Below are positions 23,298 to 32,312 of a stretch of DNA of 32,373 nucleotides, in pieces. Within the stretch, counting starts at the first letter, position 1, and each line of letters opens with the position of its first letter. The notes below the pieces were generated by a model. That model was not told the origin of the DNA. It did no database searches and worked only from the letters and a program-made list of their open reading frames with translations. Both the position numbers and the translations under genes were made by a program. Origin of the DNA: HGM04593 sp045654885 (GTDB lineage: Bacteria; Bacteroidota; Bacteroidia; Bacteroidales; Bacteroidaceae); contig JAZOOF010000052.1 in assembly GCA_045654885.1 (NCBI GenBank), positions 1-32,373 of the forward strand, written 5' to 3'.

Positions 23298-23327
23298 CAA
23301 AATTACATTAAATTATTCAATTACAAA
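23298..23327 (-). promoter_or_regulatory. Promoter of the small lipoprotein gene
   Basis: TTTG (23324-23327) is followed after 18 bases by TAATTTTG (23298-23305). The predicted start near 23291 gives a leader of about 66 nt to the ATG at 23224. Confidence 0.5.
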
Positions 23328-23382
23328 CAATTTTGCACAAAAAATCATAAAATCTTTTCAAAATAACAGTTCAGCATCGTCA

Positions 23383-26300
23383 TTAGAGTACAATTTTATA
23401 TACTCTTGCCCCCGAATCGCCCTTAAGAACCACTATATACGAACCGTGTGGAAGATGATTGACATCCATAGAAACTGTTCCGCAATCGCCGGCAACTGCA
23501 GCCGATGCCACCTTCACGCCACCCATGTTGTAAACTGAAAGCACAGCCGATGCATCGAAGTTTCCATGGCACATGAGAACACCGTCGGCAACACTGAAAC
23601 GTACCACATTCTCTGTCACGTTCTCTATACAGCTTTCAATATCACTTACAGGAGTAAACAGCAGCGAACAACTATACTCCTTGCCTTGTGGAATGAGGTA
23701 CTTGTCCAAAGTCACCACATTGCCGCAACTACCGTTACCGATACCCTTCTGGGCACAATCGAAGTGGGCATAGACATCACCCTTATTGAGTTCCCAAGCA
23801 TGGCCTGCTCTCTTCAAATCGACATCACTGTAGTGCAACAGCGAGAAAGCGACATTGCCACGGGCCTGCACCTTCACACCATACTCCTCGTCGGGGTTGA
23901 AGAGCAGCAGGTCGCGTAACCCCTCACGGTTACCCATACTCTGTGGCTTTGGATAGGGCTCGAACATATCGCTCACGGTAGTGTAATAGCGTCCGAGTGT
24001 TGAGCCGCCACGACGGTCAACATAGTTCTCGAACGGACCATATGCGTAATACTCTACCTGCTCAAACCCGGCAGGGAATGTCAACGACAGACCAATGCGG
24101 CGCGCATCCTTTGGAACCACTGTATAGACTGCATCGACAAGCAGAGCACCATCGGCTGTAATTGTATAGACGAACTTGTATTTACAGAACCATCCGCTTG
24201 CATTTATGACAACATTTACAGACTTCTTGTCCTCGCTCAAAGTGAATGTCGCCGACTTTGACTGGATACCGTTCTTCTCATTATATTCGCCAAGCGACTC
24301 TGTAGGCTTGTCATTCTCCACCCAACGATAGTTGTCATATTCGGGACCTGCAACAGCTATAGTCTTGCCATTTACAGTCCATGAGTTCATTGTACCGTTA
24401 GCAGCGAATGTCATCTCCATTACAGAACTTGAAACCCTGTAGCCATTGGTTGTCTTTACAAGAGAGACCTCCTCATTGCCATTTACGGCCAAAGATGCAG
24501 CATCGCGCTCGGCAAGCGTATACTGCTCTGCTGCTATAGCATAATCTGCATCAGCCCAAGTTTGGGCATCCTTGTAACAGAGTTCAACATTCAACAGCAA
24601 CTCGACACCATCCTCTGCTGCTGTTGTTTTATAAGGAATCGCCAAAACACCCTCGGCATTCGGAGCCAAAGCAGGCATATCAACAATGCCATTCTCAACC
24701 TCTACGCCATCGGCAAGCACTGCATAACGCAGATAGAAGCAGTCGAGCGAAATGAAATCGTAATTATTCTTTACTGTCAACTGTTTTGTAACGGCATCAA
24801 AAGAGAGAAACTTGACATACTTATATACATACTTCACGTTTGTCAGTTCGGGGCTCCATGCACGGTCGGCTGTAACAAGACCGTTATTCACGAAGTTACC
24901 CTGGTGAGGACCGGGATAGTCAGAACCTGTACGGTACTTGTTCACACCATCTACCTCAAAGTTTCCGTTCTTTATATCCTTGGCATCATAGATAGACTGG
25001 TCTACCCAGTCCCAAATGCAACCGCCTATACCATATTTGCTGCTTTCAATGGCATCCCAGTACTCCTGCAGGTTACCCACAGCGTTACCCATGGCATGGG
25101 CATATTCACACATAAAGTATGGCTGTCCGTTAGAGTTGGTATAATATGGATAGCCGTTATCTGTTTTTCCGTTGGCATGTTGGTCTACATCGCCGAGGAG
25201 GGGGTACATCTCGGAATAGATATCAGAGTGCACTGTTCCTGCGCGGCTTGCGCCCTCGTAGTGGATAGGACGTGGATCGAGAGCACGCACTGCGGCATAC
25301 GTATACTGGAAGTTCTTGCCGCCGCCGCTCTCGTTACCGAGCGACCAGAAGATTATTGAAGGGAAGTTTCGGTCACGGTACACCATGCGCACGGTGCGGT
25401 CAATATACTGCGCTCTCCAGCTATCCTCATTTGTGATACCGCCCTTTTCACCACCGTCCTCCCAGCTCTTGTGGCACTCCAGGTCGGCCTCGTCCATGCA
25501 GTAGAGACCATAGTAGTCGAACATTGCATTCATCTTTGCCTGACGTGGATAGTGGCTGGTACGAACTGTATTCATGTTGGCCTGCTTCATCATCTTCACA
25601 TCAGTGAGCATAGTAGCCACATCTACCGAGCGGCCTGTCACAGGGTGTGTATCCTGCAAATTTGCGCCCTTGAAGAGTACCTTTTCGCCATTCACATACA
25701 CAAGACCGTTCTTTATCTCAATGTGACGGAAACCATATTTTGTAGAGAATACATGCTCCTCGTTGCCGGCTGCATCCTTCTGCACCACCTCAACTGTATA
25801 AAGGTTTGGAATCTCGGCACTCCACAACTGCAGACCGGTAAGATTCTCAAAGAACACATTGGCACTCTTAGCTGTTTCGCCGGCTGCAAATTCAAACACA
25901 ACATCCTTCTTTGCAACCAAAGCGCCGTCGGGAGCAAGCAATGAAACCTCCACCTTCTTCTCGGCTGCAACAGCATCACGGTTATCCATCTCTACTGCGA
26001 CATTCATTGAGCCGGACTTGTAGCCATCGGCAGCCGAAAGGTTGCTTGTGATATAATGGTCGCTCACAAAAGTTTTTGGCGTAGCAAAAAGGAACACATC
26101 GCGGTGTATACCGCTCATGTGCCACATATCCTGACCTTCGAGATAAGAGGCATCGCTCCAACGGACAACCTGAACGCTTACATTGTTCTTGCCCTCGCGA
26201 AGGTAATCTGTAACATCAAATTCAGCATCATTGTTGCCGCTCTGTGTATAACCTACATAGTTGCCGTTCATCCATATGAACGCAGCACCATAGATACCGT

Positions 26301-27705
26301 CAAAGTGCAGGAACACACGCTTGTCGCCCCAAGCGGCAGGCACCTCGAAATCCCTGCGGTATGATGCGACAGAGTTCAAGAGACCATCCTTCATCTCAAT
26401 CATCGGAGGATTGTTCTTGAACGGATAGTTGACGTTTACATACATTGGGTCGCCATAACCCTCCATCTCAAGACACGATGGAACCTTTATTGTATTCCAG
26501 GCCGAAACATCGACATCATCGCCCCAGAAAGCATCCTTGCCCGGGCGCTCTGCTGTCGTCTCTACCCAATTGATGCTCCACATACCGTTGAGGCTCATGA
26601 ACTCGGCATTCTCGGGGTCGAGCCATGGGAAATTGTAACGCTCGTCGGCCTTCATCTTTGCAACCGAAGCGTATGGCATATATGTTGCACGGCCATTCTC
26701 CTTGTTCTCGCCAAAGAATGTCTCATCCTCCCAAACGTTAGCCATCGGCACATCACCGGCCTCAACCTCCTCAAGCGTAAACAACGAACCGCTGCCATAG
26801 CCCGAAACCATGGAGAGGTTGTTGCCGTCGGCCTTCAAGCTCCACCACGAACCGCTTGTCTTTACCTGAATACGGTATACACCTTTCTCTTCAGGAACAA
26901 AGCGCAACTGCTGGTTCTCGTTGCTGAATGAAGGGTCCCAAAGCAAAGGATGCTTGACACCACCCAGGGCAACGTCAATAGCCTTGCTGTAATAAGGCGC
27001 GTAGAACTGACAGTACTCGGCATTTGCCGCAGTGCGGCGCAACTGCCAGACAAATGTCTCTTTGTTATTTTCGTCATACGCATCGACATACACTCGTGCA
27101 TTGTTATCCTTTACACCACGTGTATTGAGCGCATAGCCGCTTCCCTGCTCGCGAATAATGAAATAACGGTCAATGACAGGCAGATAATCGATCTTGTTCT
27201 GCTTCACAAACTCCAAGAGGAAATGGGTATATTCGCCGGTTGCATTCTTTTGCATGAGCAACGAGCCGTCATCCAGCACCTTGAGCACCAATTCGCGGTC
27301 ACTCTTGCACAGCAACTGCACAATGCCGGCCGAAGCATCGACAACATTCACCGCAAACGACTGGTTGTCGGTACATGTAGCATCCCACTGCAGCAGTTTG
27401 CCGGGAGTACCCGATGACAAAGCCATGTCAATTGCCTGACCGTAGTTCTCGTTGTAGAGCACAAAGAGAGGTTCTTTTGCCGACAGAGAGACAAATGTCC
27501 ACTCCTGCCCCTGTGAGGCATCATCGACATCGGCAACACTCAAATAGGTGTTATGCTCAGCCTTGTTGCCATTGGTAACGGCCTTGCCGGTCGCCACATT
27601 CACCAGGCGGTACACACCGTCGGCCTGCGGGAATGATGCCGCAAATGCAAACGATGCCACAAGCATCAATGCGACAAAAAGAAAGATTTTTTTCATGTAG
27701 TTCAT
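23383..27705 (-). CDS. Secreted GH2 beta-galactosidase with N-terminal ricin-type lectin repeats
   Basis: This is a 1440-residue exported enzyme. The start at 27705 (MNYMKKIFLFVALMLVASFAFA) follows the same leader, ACCATAAT, that precedes the GH27-GH16 start; an ATG at 27696 is an alternative. After the signal peptide, residues about 25-330 hold two ricin/CBM13-like beta-trefoil stretches (DGVYRLVNVATGKAVTNG; YFIIREQGSGYALNTRG). Then come a GH2 sugar-binding domain (about 365-540, with WMNGNYVGYTQSG and MWHMSGIHRDV), an Ig-like domain, and a TIM barrel with acid/base Glu792 in SLGNESGGG and nucleophile Glu867 in FMCEYAHAMGN. A LacZ-type small-chain beta-sandwich lies at about 1080-1340 (VEYYAYGPFENYVDRR). 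The end (AVLSVYNMGGVKVASAAV, LPHGSYIVVLKG) is a T9SS type A-like tail. The spacing of the two Glu residues (75) matches LacZ. It cleaves terminal beta-galactose; the glycan is unknown. Confidence 0.95.
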   Translation of the reverse strand: MNYMKKIFLFVALMLVASFAFAASFPQADGVYRLVNVATGKAVTNGNKAEHNTYLSVADVDDASQGQEWTFVSLSAKEPLFVLYNENYGQAIDMALSSGTPGKLLQWDATCTDNQSFAVNVVDASAGIVQLLCKSDRELVLKVLDDGSLLMQKNATGEYTHFLLEFVKQNKIDYLPVIDRYFIIREQGSGYALNTRGVKDNNARVYVDAYDENNKETFVWQLRRTAANAEYCQFYAPYYSKAIDVALGGVKHPLLWDPSFSNENQQLRFVPEEKGVYRIQVKTSGSWWSLKADGNNLSMVSGYGSGSLFTLEEVEAGDVPMANVWEDETFFGENKENGRATYMPYASVAKMKADERYNFPWLDPENAEFMSLNGMWSINWVETTAERPGKDAFWGDDVDVSAWNTIKVPSCLEMEGYGDPMYVNVNYPFKNNPPMIEMKDGLLNSVASYRRDFEVPAAWGDKRVFLHFDGIYGAAFIWMNGNYVGYTQSGNNDAEFDVTDYLREGKNNVSVQVVRWSDASYLEGQDMWHMSGIHRDVFLFATPKTFVSDHYITSNLSAADGYKSGSMNVAVEMDNRDAVAAEKKVEVSLLAPDGALVAKKDVVFEFAAGETAKSANVFFENLTGLQLWSAEIPNLYTVEVVQKDAAGNEEHVFSTKYGFRHIEIKNGLVYVNGEKVLFKGANLQDTHPVTGRSVDVATMLTDVKMMKQANMNTVRTSHYPRQAKMNAMFDYYGLYCMDEADLECHKSWEDGGEKGGITNEDSWRAQYIDRTVRMVYRDRNFPSIIFWSLGNESGGGKNFQYTYAAVRALDPRPIHYEGASRAGTVHSDIYSEMYPLLGDVDQHANGKTDNGYPYYTNSNGQPYFMCEYAHAMGNAVGNLQEYWDAIESSKYGIGGCIWDWVDQSIYDAKDIKNGNFEVDGVNKYRTGSDYPGPHQGNFVNNGLVTADRAWSPELTNVKYVYKYVKFLSFDAVTKQLTVKNNYDFISLDCFYLRYAVLADGVEVENGIVDMPALAPNAEGVLAIPYKTTAAEDGVELLLNVELCYKDAQTWADADYAIAAEQYTLAERDAASLAVNGNEEVSLVKTTNGYRVSSSVMEMTFAANGTMNSWTVNGKTIAVAGPEYDNYRWVENDKPTESLGEYNEKNGIQSKSATFTLSEDKKSVNVVINASGWFCKYKFVYTITADGALLVDAVYTVVPKDARRIGLSLTFPAGFEQVEYYAYGPFENYVDRRGGSTLGRYYTTVSDMFEPYPKPQSMGNREGLRDLLLFNPDEEYGVKVQARGNVAFSLLHYSDVDLKRAGHAWELNKGDVYAHFDCAQKGIGNGSCGNVVTLDKYLIPQGKEYSCSLLFTPVSDIESCIENVTENVVRFSVADGVLMCHGNFDASAVLSVYNMGGVKVASAAVAGDCGTVSMDVNHLPHGSYIVVLKGDSGARVYKIVL

Positions 27706-27749
27706 ATTATGGTTTTTATTCATCATTCGCAACATACAGCAAATCTTTG

Positions 27750-27781
27750 CAAAGATAAGTTAAAAAAGATATATGCAGCAA
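27750..27781 (-). promoter_or_regulatory. Promoter of the GH2 gene
   Basis: TATCTTTG (27750-27757) lies 20 bases after a TTGC (27778-27781). The -7 box is identical to that of the GH27-GH16 and bamD promoters. The leader would be about 38 nt to the ATG at 27705. Confidence 0.6.
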
Positions 27782-27829
27782 TATTTTAAATATTAATATT
27801 GTCCGCGCACGTATTTTAATATTTTATTA

Positions 27830-27860
27830 TTGCACATGAAGATTTTTATGAGTAAATTTG
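27830..27860 (+). promoter_or_regulatory. Promoter of the DPP5-MFS unit
   Basis: TTG (27830-27832) is followed after 20 bases by TAAATTTG (27853-27860). The predicted start near 27867 gives a leader of about 56 nt and excludes the in-frame ATG at 27830. Confidence 0.6.
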
Positions 27861-27922
27861 CATCAATTTTGCATAAACTTATATTTATACATTTCAAAAA
27901 CAAAATAAACACACATATAACA

Positions 27923-30052
27923 ATGATGAAAAAGAGCATAGCAATTATGGCAGCAATAGCAATTACAGGCGCTGCAACAGCCGCAAATGACGGAGGCAAC
28001 ACTGCTGCACCTATTGGAAAATCGGATATAAAGATAGAGGGCGGAGTGATGACCCCGGAAGCCCTTTGGGCAATGGGCCGCATTGGCGAGGTGAGCGTGT
28101 CGCCCGATGCCAAGAGCATCCTCTACGGGGTAAGCTACTACAGCGTAGAGCAGAACAAAAGCCACCACACACTCAACATCATGGGTGCCGATGGCAGCAA
28201 CGACACAAAGCTGACAACAACCGCAGCCAATGAGAGCAGCGCCGCATGGATTAAGGGCGGAACAAAGATTGCCTACCTTTCAAATGCAAGCGGCAGCAGC
28301 CAGGTGTGGGAGATGAACCCCGACGGCACAGAGCGCAAGCAGCTCACAAACGACGCGAGCGACATCGAAGGATTCCTCTTCTCGCCCGATGAGAGCAAGG
28401 TAATCCTCATAAAGCGCATCAAGACAAAGCCAACGACAGCCGACATTTACCCCGACCTTCCGCTTGCGAAAGGTTTTGTGGTAGATGACCTCATGTACAA
28501 GCACTGGGACGAGTGGCTCACCGATGCTCCACACCCATTCGTTGCCAACTTCGACGGCACATCAATCGACGAGGGCAAGGATTTGCTCGAAGGCACACTC
28601 TATGACTGCCCCAACCGCCCCTTCGGCGGCGCCGAGCAGCTTGCATGGAGCAACGACTCAAAGCAGATTGCATACTCATGCAACAAGAAGAGCGGCCGCG
28701 ACTATACATTGAGCACCGATACCGACATCTACCTGTACGATCTCACCGCCGGCACAATAACGAACCTGTGCAAACTCGATGAGGCACGTTCAAGCTACGG
28801 ATATGACAACGCGCCACAGTTCTCGCCCGACGGCAAGATGATTGCATGGACAAGCATGGCACGTGACGGTTACGAGAGCGACCAGATTCGCCTCAGCGTC
28901 ATGAACCTTGCAACAGGCGAGCGCACCTACCTCACCGGAATGCCCGACGCAAACGGCATGACAGCATTTGACAGCAATGTCGACAGCTACTGCTGGGCAC
29001 CCGACAGCAAGAGCCTCTACTTCACCGGCACATGGCACGGCACAACACAGGTATACAACATCACCCTCAAGGGCAAGCTCACAAAGATGACCGAGGGCGA
29101 CTACGACTACAACTCCGTTGCAATGCTCGGCGACAAGAGCCTCATCATGACACGCGTCTCAATGAGCGCACCCGCCGACATCTACACCATGAAGGCAAAA
29201 GCCGGTGCCGAGGTAAAGCAGCTCACTTTCGAGAACAAACACATCTTTGACCAGATAGCGACAGGTAAGGTTGAGGCACGCTGGTGCAAGAGCGTGGACG
29301 GCAAGGACCTCCACTCATGGGTAATCTATCCCCCACACTTTGACCCCACAAAGAAGTACCCCACCCTGCTCTTCTGCGAGGGCGGTCCACAGTCACCCGT
29401 GAGCCAGTTTTGGAGCTACCGCTGGAATTTCCAGATTATGGCGGCAAACGGCTACATAATCATTGCCCCCAACCGCCGCGGCCTTCCCGGTTTCGGACTC
29501 TCATGGAACGAGGAAATCAGCACCAACTATGGCGGCAACTGCATGAGCGACCTGCTCACAGCCATTGACGACATCAGCAAGGAGCCATACGTCGACACTG
29601 ACCGCCTTGGCTGTGTTGGCGCAAGCTTTGGCGGCTACTCGGCAATGTGGCTTGCCGGCCACCACGAGAAGCGCTTCAAGGCATTCATTGCACATGACGG
29701 TTTCTTCAACATGGAGCAGCAGTACTACGAGACCGAGGAGAGCTGGTTCCCCAACTGGGATTTGGGCGGTGCACCCTATGAGCAGACCGAAGGCGTCAAG
29801 CGCTCATACTCAAACTCGCCACATAAATTCGTCGACAAGTGGGACACCCCAATCCTCCTTATCCACGGCGACCGCGACTACCGCATCCTCTCGTCACAAT
29901 CAATGGCAGCATTCAACGCAGCACGCCTCAAGGGCATCCCTGCACAGTTGCTCCTGTTCCCCGACGAGAACCACTGGGTGCTTAAACCACAGAACGGCAT
30001 CCTGTGGCAGCGCACATTCTTCGGCTGGTTGGCAAAGTGGCTGAAGAAGTAA
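27923..30052 (+). CDS. dpp5: Dipeptidyl-peptidase 5-like S9 serine peptidase
   Basis: This 709-residue exported peptidase starts at 27923 or 27926 with the signal peptide MMKKSIAIMAAIAITGAATA. The N-terminal beta-propeller (about 35-450) contains WD40-like PD40 blocks (VSPDAKSILYGVSYYSVEQN, WEMNPDGTERKQLTNDASD, FSPDGKMIAWTSMARDGYES). The C-terminal alpha/beta hydrolase domain has the catalytic triad Ser568 (GASFGGYS), Asp652 (HGDRDYRI) and His684 (DENHWVL). Long stretches (DLMYKHWDEW, FLFSPDE, PNRRGLPGFG, PYVDTDRLGCVGAS, PDENHWVLKPQN) agree with Porphyromonas gingivalis DPP5 as I remember it. That enzyme releases dipeptides, preferring Ala or hydrophobic residues at the second position, in the periplasm. 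The MFS gene follows 52 bp later with no terminator between. Confidence 0.94.
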   Translation: MMKKSIAIMAAIAITGAATAANDGGNTAAPIGKSDIKIEGGVMTPEALWAMGRIGEVSVSPDAKSILYGVSYYSVEQNKSHHTLNIMGADGSNDTKLTTTAANESSAAWIKGGTKIAYLSNASGSSQVWEMNPDGTERKQLTNDASDIEGFLFSPDESKVILIKRIKTKPTTADIYPDLPLAKGFVVDDLMYKHWDEWLTDAPHPFVANFDGTSIDEGKDLLEGTLYDCPNRPFGGAEQLAWSNDSKQIAYSCNKKSGRDYTLSTDTDIYLYDLTAGTITNLCKLDEARSSYGYDNAPQFSPDGKMIAWTSMARDGYESDQIRLSVMNLATGERTYLTGMPDANGMTAFDSNVDSYCWAPDSKSLYFTGTWHGTTQVYNITLKGKLTKMTEGDYDYNSVAMLGDKSLIMTRVSMSAPADIYTMKAKAGAEVKQLTFENKHIFDQIATGKVEARWCKSVDGKDLHSWVIYPPHFDPTKKYPTLLFCEGGPQSPVSQFWSYRWNFQIMAANGYIIIAPNRRGLPGFGLSWNEEISTNYGGNCMSDLLTAIDDISKEPYVDTDRLGCVGASFGGYSAMWLAGHHEKRFKAFIAHDGFFNMEQQYYETEESWFPNWDLGGAPYEQTEGVKRSYSNSPHKFVDKWDTPILLIHGDRDYRILSSQSMAAFNAARLKGIPAQLLLFPDENHWVLKPQNGILWQRTFFGWLAKWLKK

Positions 30053-30104
30053 AAAATCAACCGGACAAACAATCAATCAAATACTATAAAAATACTATAA
30101 AAAA

Positions 30105-31751
30105 ATGAAAACTACGCTTAGAGATTCGGCATCAATGCGCTGGCTTGCATTGATACTTTTAGCTTTGGCCATGTTCTGTTCACACATCTTCATGGACATA
30201 CTCTCACCAATCAAAGACTTGATGCAATCGACCAGAGGATGGGACTCCACAGCATTTGGTACAATGCAGGGCTCCGAAACATTCCTTAACGTATTCGTAT
30301 TCTTCCTGATATTTGCCGGTATAATCCTGGACAAGATGGGAGTACGTTTTACAGCGTTGCTATCAGGCGCAGTCATGCTTGTTGGAGCAGTCATCAACTG
30401 GTATGCAGTTACAGAAACATTCATGGGCAGTTCACTCGAAACCTGGTTCAACAACAATTTGAACTACATCCCCGGCTTCGACGAATTAGGCATATCTCCC
30501 TTCTACAGAGGCATGCCTGCATCGGCAAAGCTGTCTGCTGTGGGCTTCATGATATTCGGTTGTGGAGTTGAAATGGCCGGAATAACAGTAAGCCGCGGTA
30601 TAGTAAAATGGTTCAAAGGACGCGAAATGGCAATGGCAATGGGTTCCGAGATGGCACTGGCACGTTTAGGAGTAGGCACATGCATGATATTCTCCCCGGT
30701 AATAGCAACATGGGGATGCGATATAAACGTTTCACGTTCAGTAGCATTCGGTGTCATCCTTCTGCTCATAGCCTTCATGATGCTTATTGTATACTTCTTT
30801 ATGGACAAGAAACTTGACGAACAGACAGGAGAAGCCGAAGAAAAGGACGACCCATTCAAGATATCAGACCTCGGCCAGATTCTCACAAGCAGCGGTTTCT
30901 GGCTTGTAGCGTTGCTTTGCGTTCTCTACTATTCAGCCATCCTCCCATTCCAGAAGTATGCCGTCAACATGCTGCAATGCAACCTCGTATTCAAGGAACT
31001 GGACCCCAACTCATTCTGGGCAGGCGACACAGTAGCAACACTTCAGTATGTAATAATGCTGATTATTGCAGGTGCATCATTCGCAAGCAACTTCATGAAA
31101 AAGAAGAGCAGTGAAATAGCATGGAGCATAGTTGCCGTAATATTCCTTGTTGCATATTGCTACATGGGTTATGAACGTCAGAGCGCATCTGCCGTGTTCG
31201 CGGTATTGCCACTTCTCGCAGTTGCCATTACACCCAAATTGGGAAAATATGTTGACTACAAGGGAAAAGCGGCATCAATGCTGGTAATAGGTTCAATTCT
31301 GTTGATTCTTTGCCACCTTACATTCGCATTCATTCTACCTATGTTCAAAGGCAATGCCATTGGTGGATTCCTTGTTGCATACATCACAATACTTGTTCTT
31401 GGAGCCTCATTCTCATTGGTTCCCGCATCACTATGGCCAAGTGTCCCCAAGTTGGTGGATTCAAAGATAATAGGTAGTGCATATGCTTTGATTTTCTGGA
31501 TACAGAACATCGGCCTGTGGCTATTCCCCATGCTCATTGGCAAGATTCTGGACAAAAGCAATCCCGAAATCATAGAGAAACTTGCAAATAACACCATTAC
31601 TCCGGAGCAGGCAACCGTCTCATACGATTACACTGCACCGCTCATAATGTTGGCGAGCCTTGGAGTCGCAGCACTCATAATCGGTTTCATACTGAAAGTC
31701 GTAGACAAGAAGAAAGGCCTTGGACTTGACGAGCCAAATGTCAAAGAATAA
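30105..31751 (+). CDS. MFS transporter resembling MFSD1 (candidate dipeptide carrier)
   Basis: This is a 548-residue inner-membrane protein with about 12 membrane helices. The first begins near residue 12 (MRWLALILLALAMFCSHIFM), and a charged cytoplasmic loop (EQTGEAEEKDDPFK) lies between the two six-helix halves. Several blocks resemble animal MFSD1: VKWFKGREMAMAMGSEMALARLG (about 168-190), then SGFWLVALLCVLYYSAILPF (about 264-283), LGASFSLVPASLWPSVPKLV and IGSAYALIFWIQNIGLWLFP, followed by GKILD. MFSD1 is known as a lysosomal dipeptide transporter. A carrier directly after a periplasmic dipeptidyl-peptidase is therefore a plausible dipeptide importer; this is inference. A longer periplasmic loop (about 103-140) separates helices 3 and 4. 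The ATG at 30105 follows a duplicated ATACTATAAAA, with no clear ribosome site. Confidence 0.88.
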   Translation: MKTTLRDSASMRWLALILLALAMFCSHIFMDILSPIKDLMQSTRGWDSTAFGTMQGSETFLNVFVFFLIFAGIILDKMGVRFTALLSGAVMLVGAVINWYAVTETFMGSSLETWFNNNLNYIPGFDELGISPFYRGMPASAKLSAVGFMIFGCGVEMAGITVSRGIVKWFKGREMAMAMGSEMALARLGVGTCMIFSPVIATWGCDINVSRSVAFGVILLLIAFMMLIVYFFMDKKLDEQTGEAEEKDDPFKISDLGQILTSSGFWLVALLCVLYYSAILPFQKYAVNMLQCNLVFKELDPNSFWAGDTVATLQYVIMLIIAGASFASNFMKKKSSEIAWSIVAVIFLVAYCYMGYERQSASAVFAVLPLLAVAITPKLGKYVDYKGKAASMLVIGSILLILCHLTFAFILPMFKGNAIGGFLVAYITILVLGASFSLVPASLWPSVPKLVDSKIIGSAYALIFWIQNIGLWLFPMLIGKILDKSNPEIIEKLANNTITPEQATVSYDYTAPLIMLASLGVAALIIGFILKVVDKKKGLGLDEPNVKE

Positions 31752-31760
31752 GAATTCATA

Positions 31761-31806
31761 AGTAAACAAAAATACCGCTTCTCAAAAAGCGGTATTTTTG
31801 TTTACT
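31761..31806 (+). terminator. Strong terminator of the DPP5-MFS unit
   Basis: A perfect 20-bp stem (AGTAAACAAAAATACCGCTT with its complement) and a 6-nt loop lie 9 bp after the MFS stop codon. The T-rich arm follows the GC core, and the symmetric A/T ends make it bidirectional. Confidence 0.93.
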
Positions 31807-31952
31807 CAATTCTGCGCAATTCCATTAAAATATACAAAACTTTTGCAGTTCAAAGTTGGGGGACAAAAAACTCGCTTTCGCTCGCCGTCAAATTCTACAG
31901 CAGTCCTCAACCTTAATTGTTCACTTGTATTTTTCTTCAACTCTTTCTTTCT

Positions 31953-31972
31953 GTACTTTTTTGAAAAAGTAC
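31953..31972. repeat. Inverted repeat GTACTTTTT / AAAAAGTAC
   Basis: A 9-bp perfect palindrome with a 2-nt centre lies in the gene-free right end. Its function is unknown; it is not placed after a gene. Confidence 0.6.
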
Positions 31973-32279
31973 CAAAAACAAGGCAGTCGTGTACGGCATT
32001 CGGTGCTTCCTTTGTTCAAGAGTTGCTTTGCAACATCTTTCAGTCGGTGCACACCTCGCCGCTCGCTACTTGTCGCAATGCTTGGGGTGGCAAGAACTCG
32101 CTGCGCTCAAACATCATGCCACCTTTTTCCAAGCATTGCTCGGCTGCTCGCTGTGCCTCCCAACGCTGCCCTTCCGCCTTTGGCGGGGAATTACCTTTTG
32201 CAATGAACAGGCGCGTAGAATAGTAATTCTCAATACTGCTACCGTTGAAAATTGCGAGTAAGCTAGTGTGGGTAAACTT

Positions 32280-32312
32280 GTTTACACACAAAGCGAGCGG
32301 AAACAATTTCAA
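32280..32312 (+). repeat. Degenerate third copy of the uvrB-downstream repeat
   Basis: GTTTAC, then AAAGCGAGCGGAAACAATTT and CAA, line up with GTTTAC...GCCGAGCGGAAGCAGTTTCAA of the 65-bp repeats at 19366 and 19526. Only the central part is kept. Confidence 0.45.

Noticed and set aside
27830..27922. Longer start for the DPP5 gene
   Set aside because: The ATG at 27830 overlaps the -33 box of the predicted promoter, and the extra residues precede a clear signal peptide.
31798..32261. Overlapping plus-strand open frames in the right-end stretch (141, 116 and 90 codons)
   Set aside because: The three frames overlap, are rich in Cys, Ser and Phe runs, cover hairpins and repeats, and show no domain; the first begins inside the terminator.
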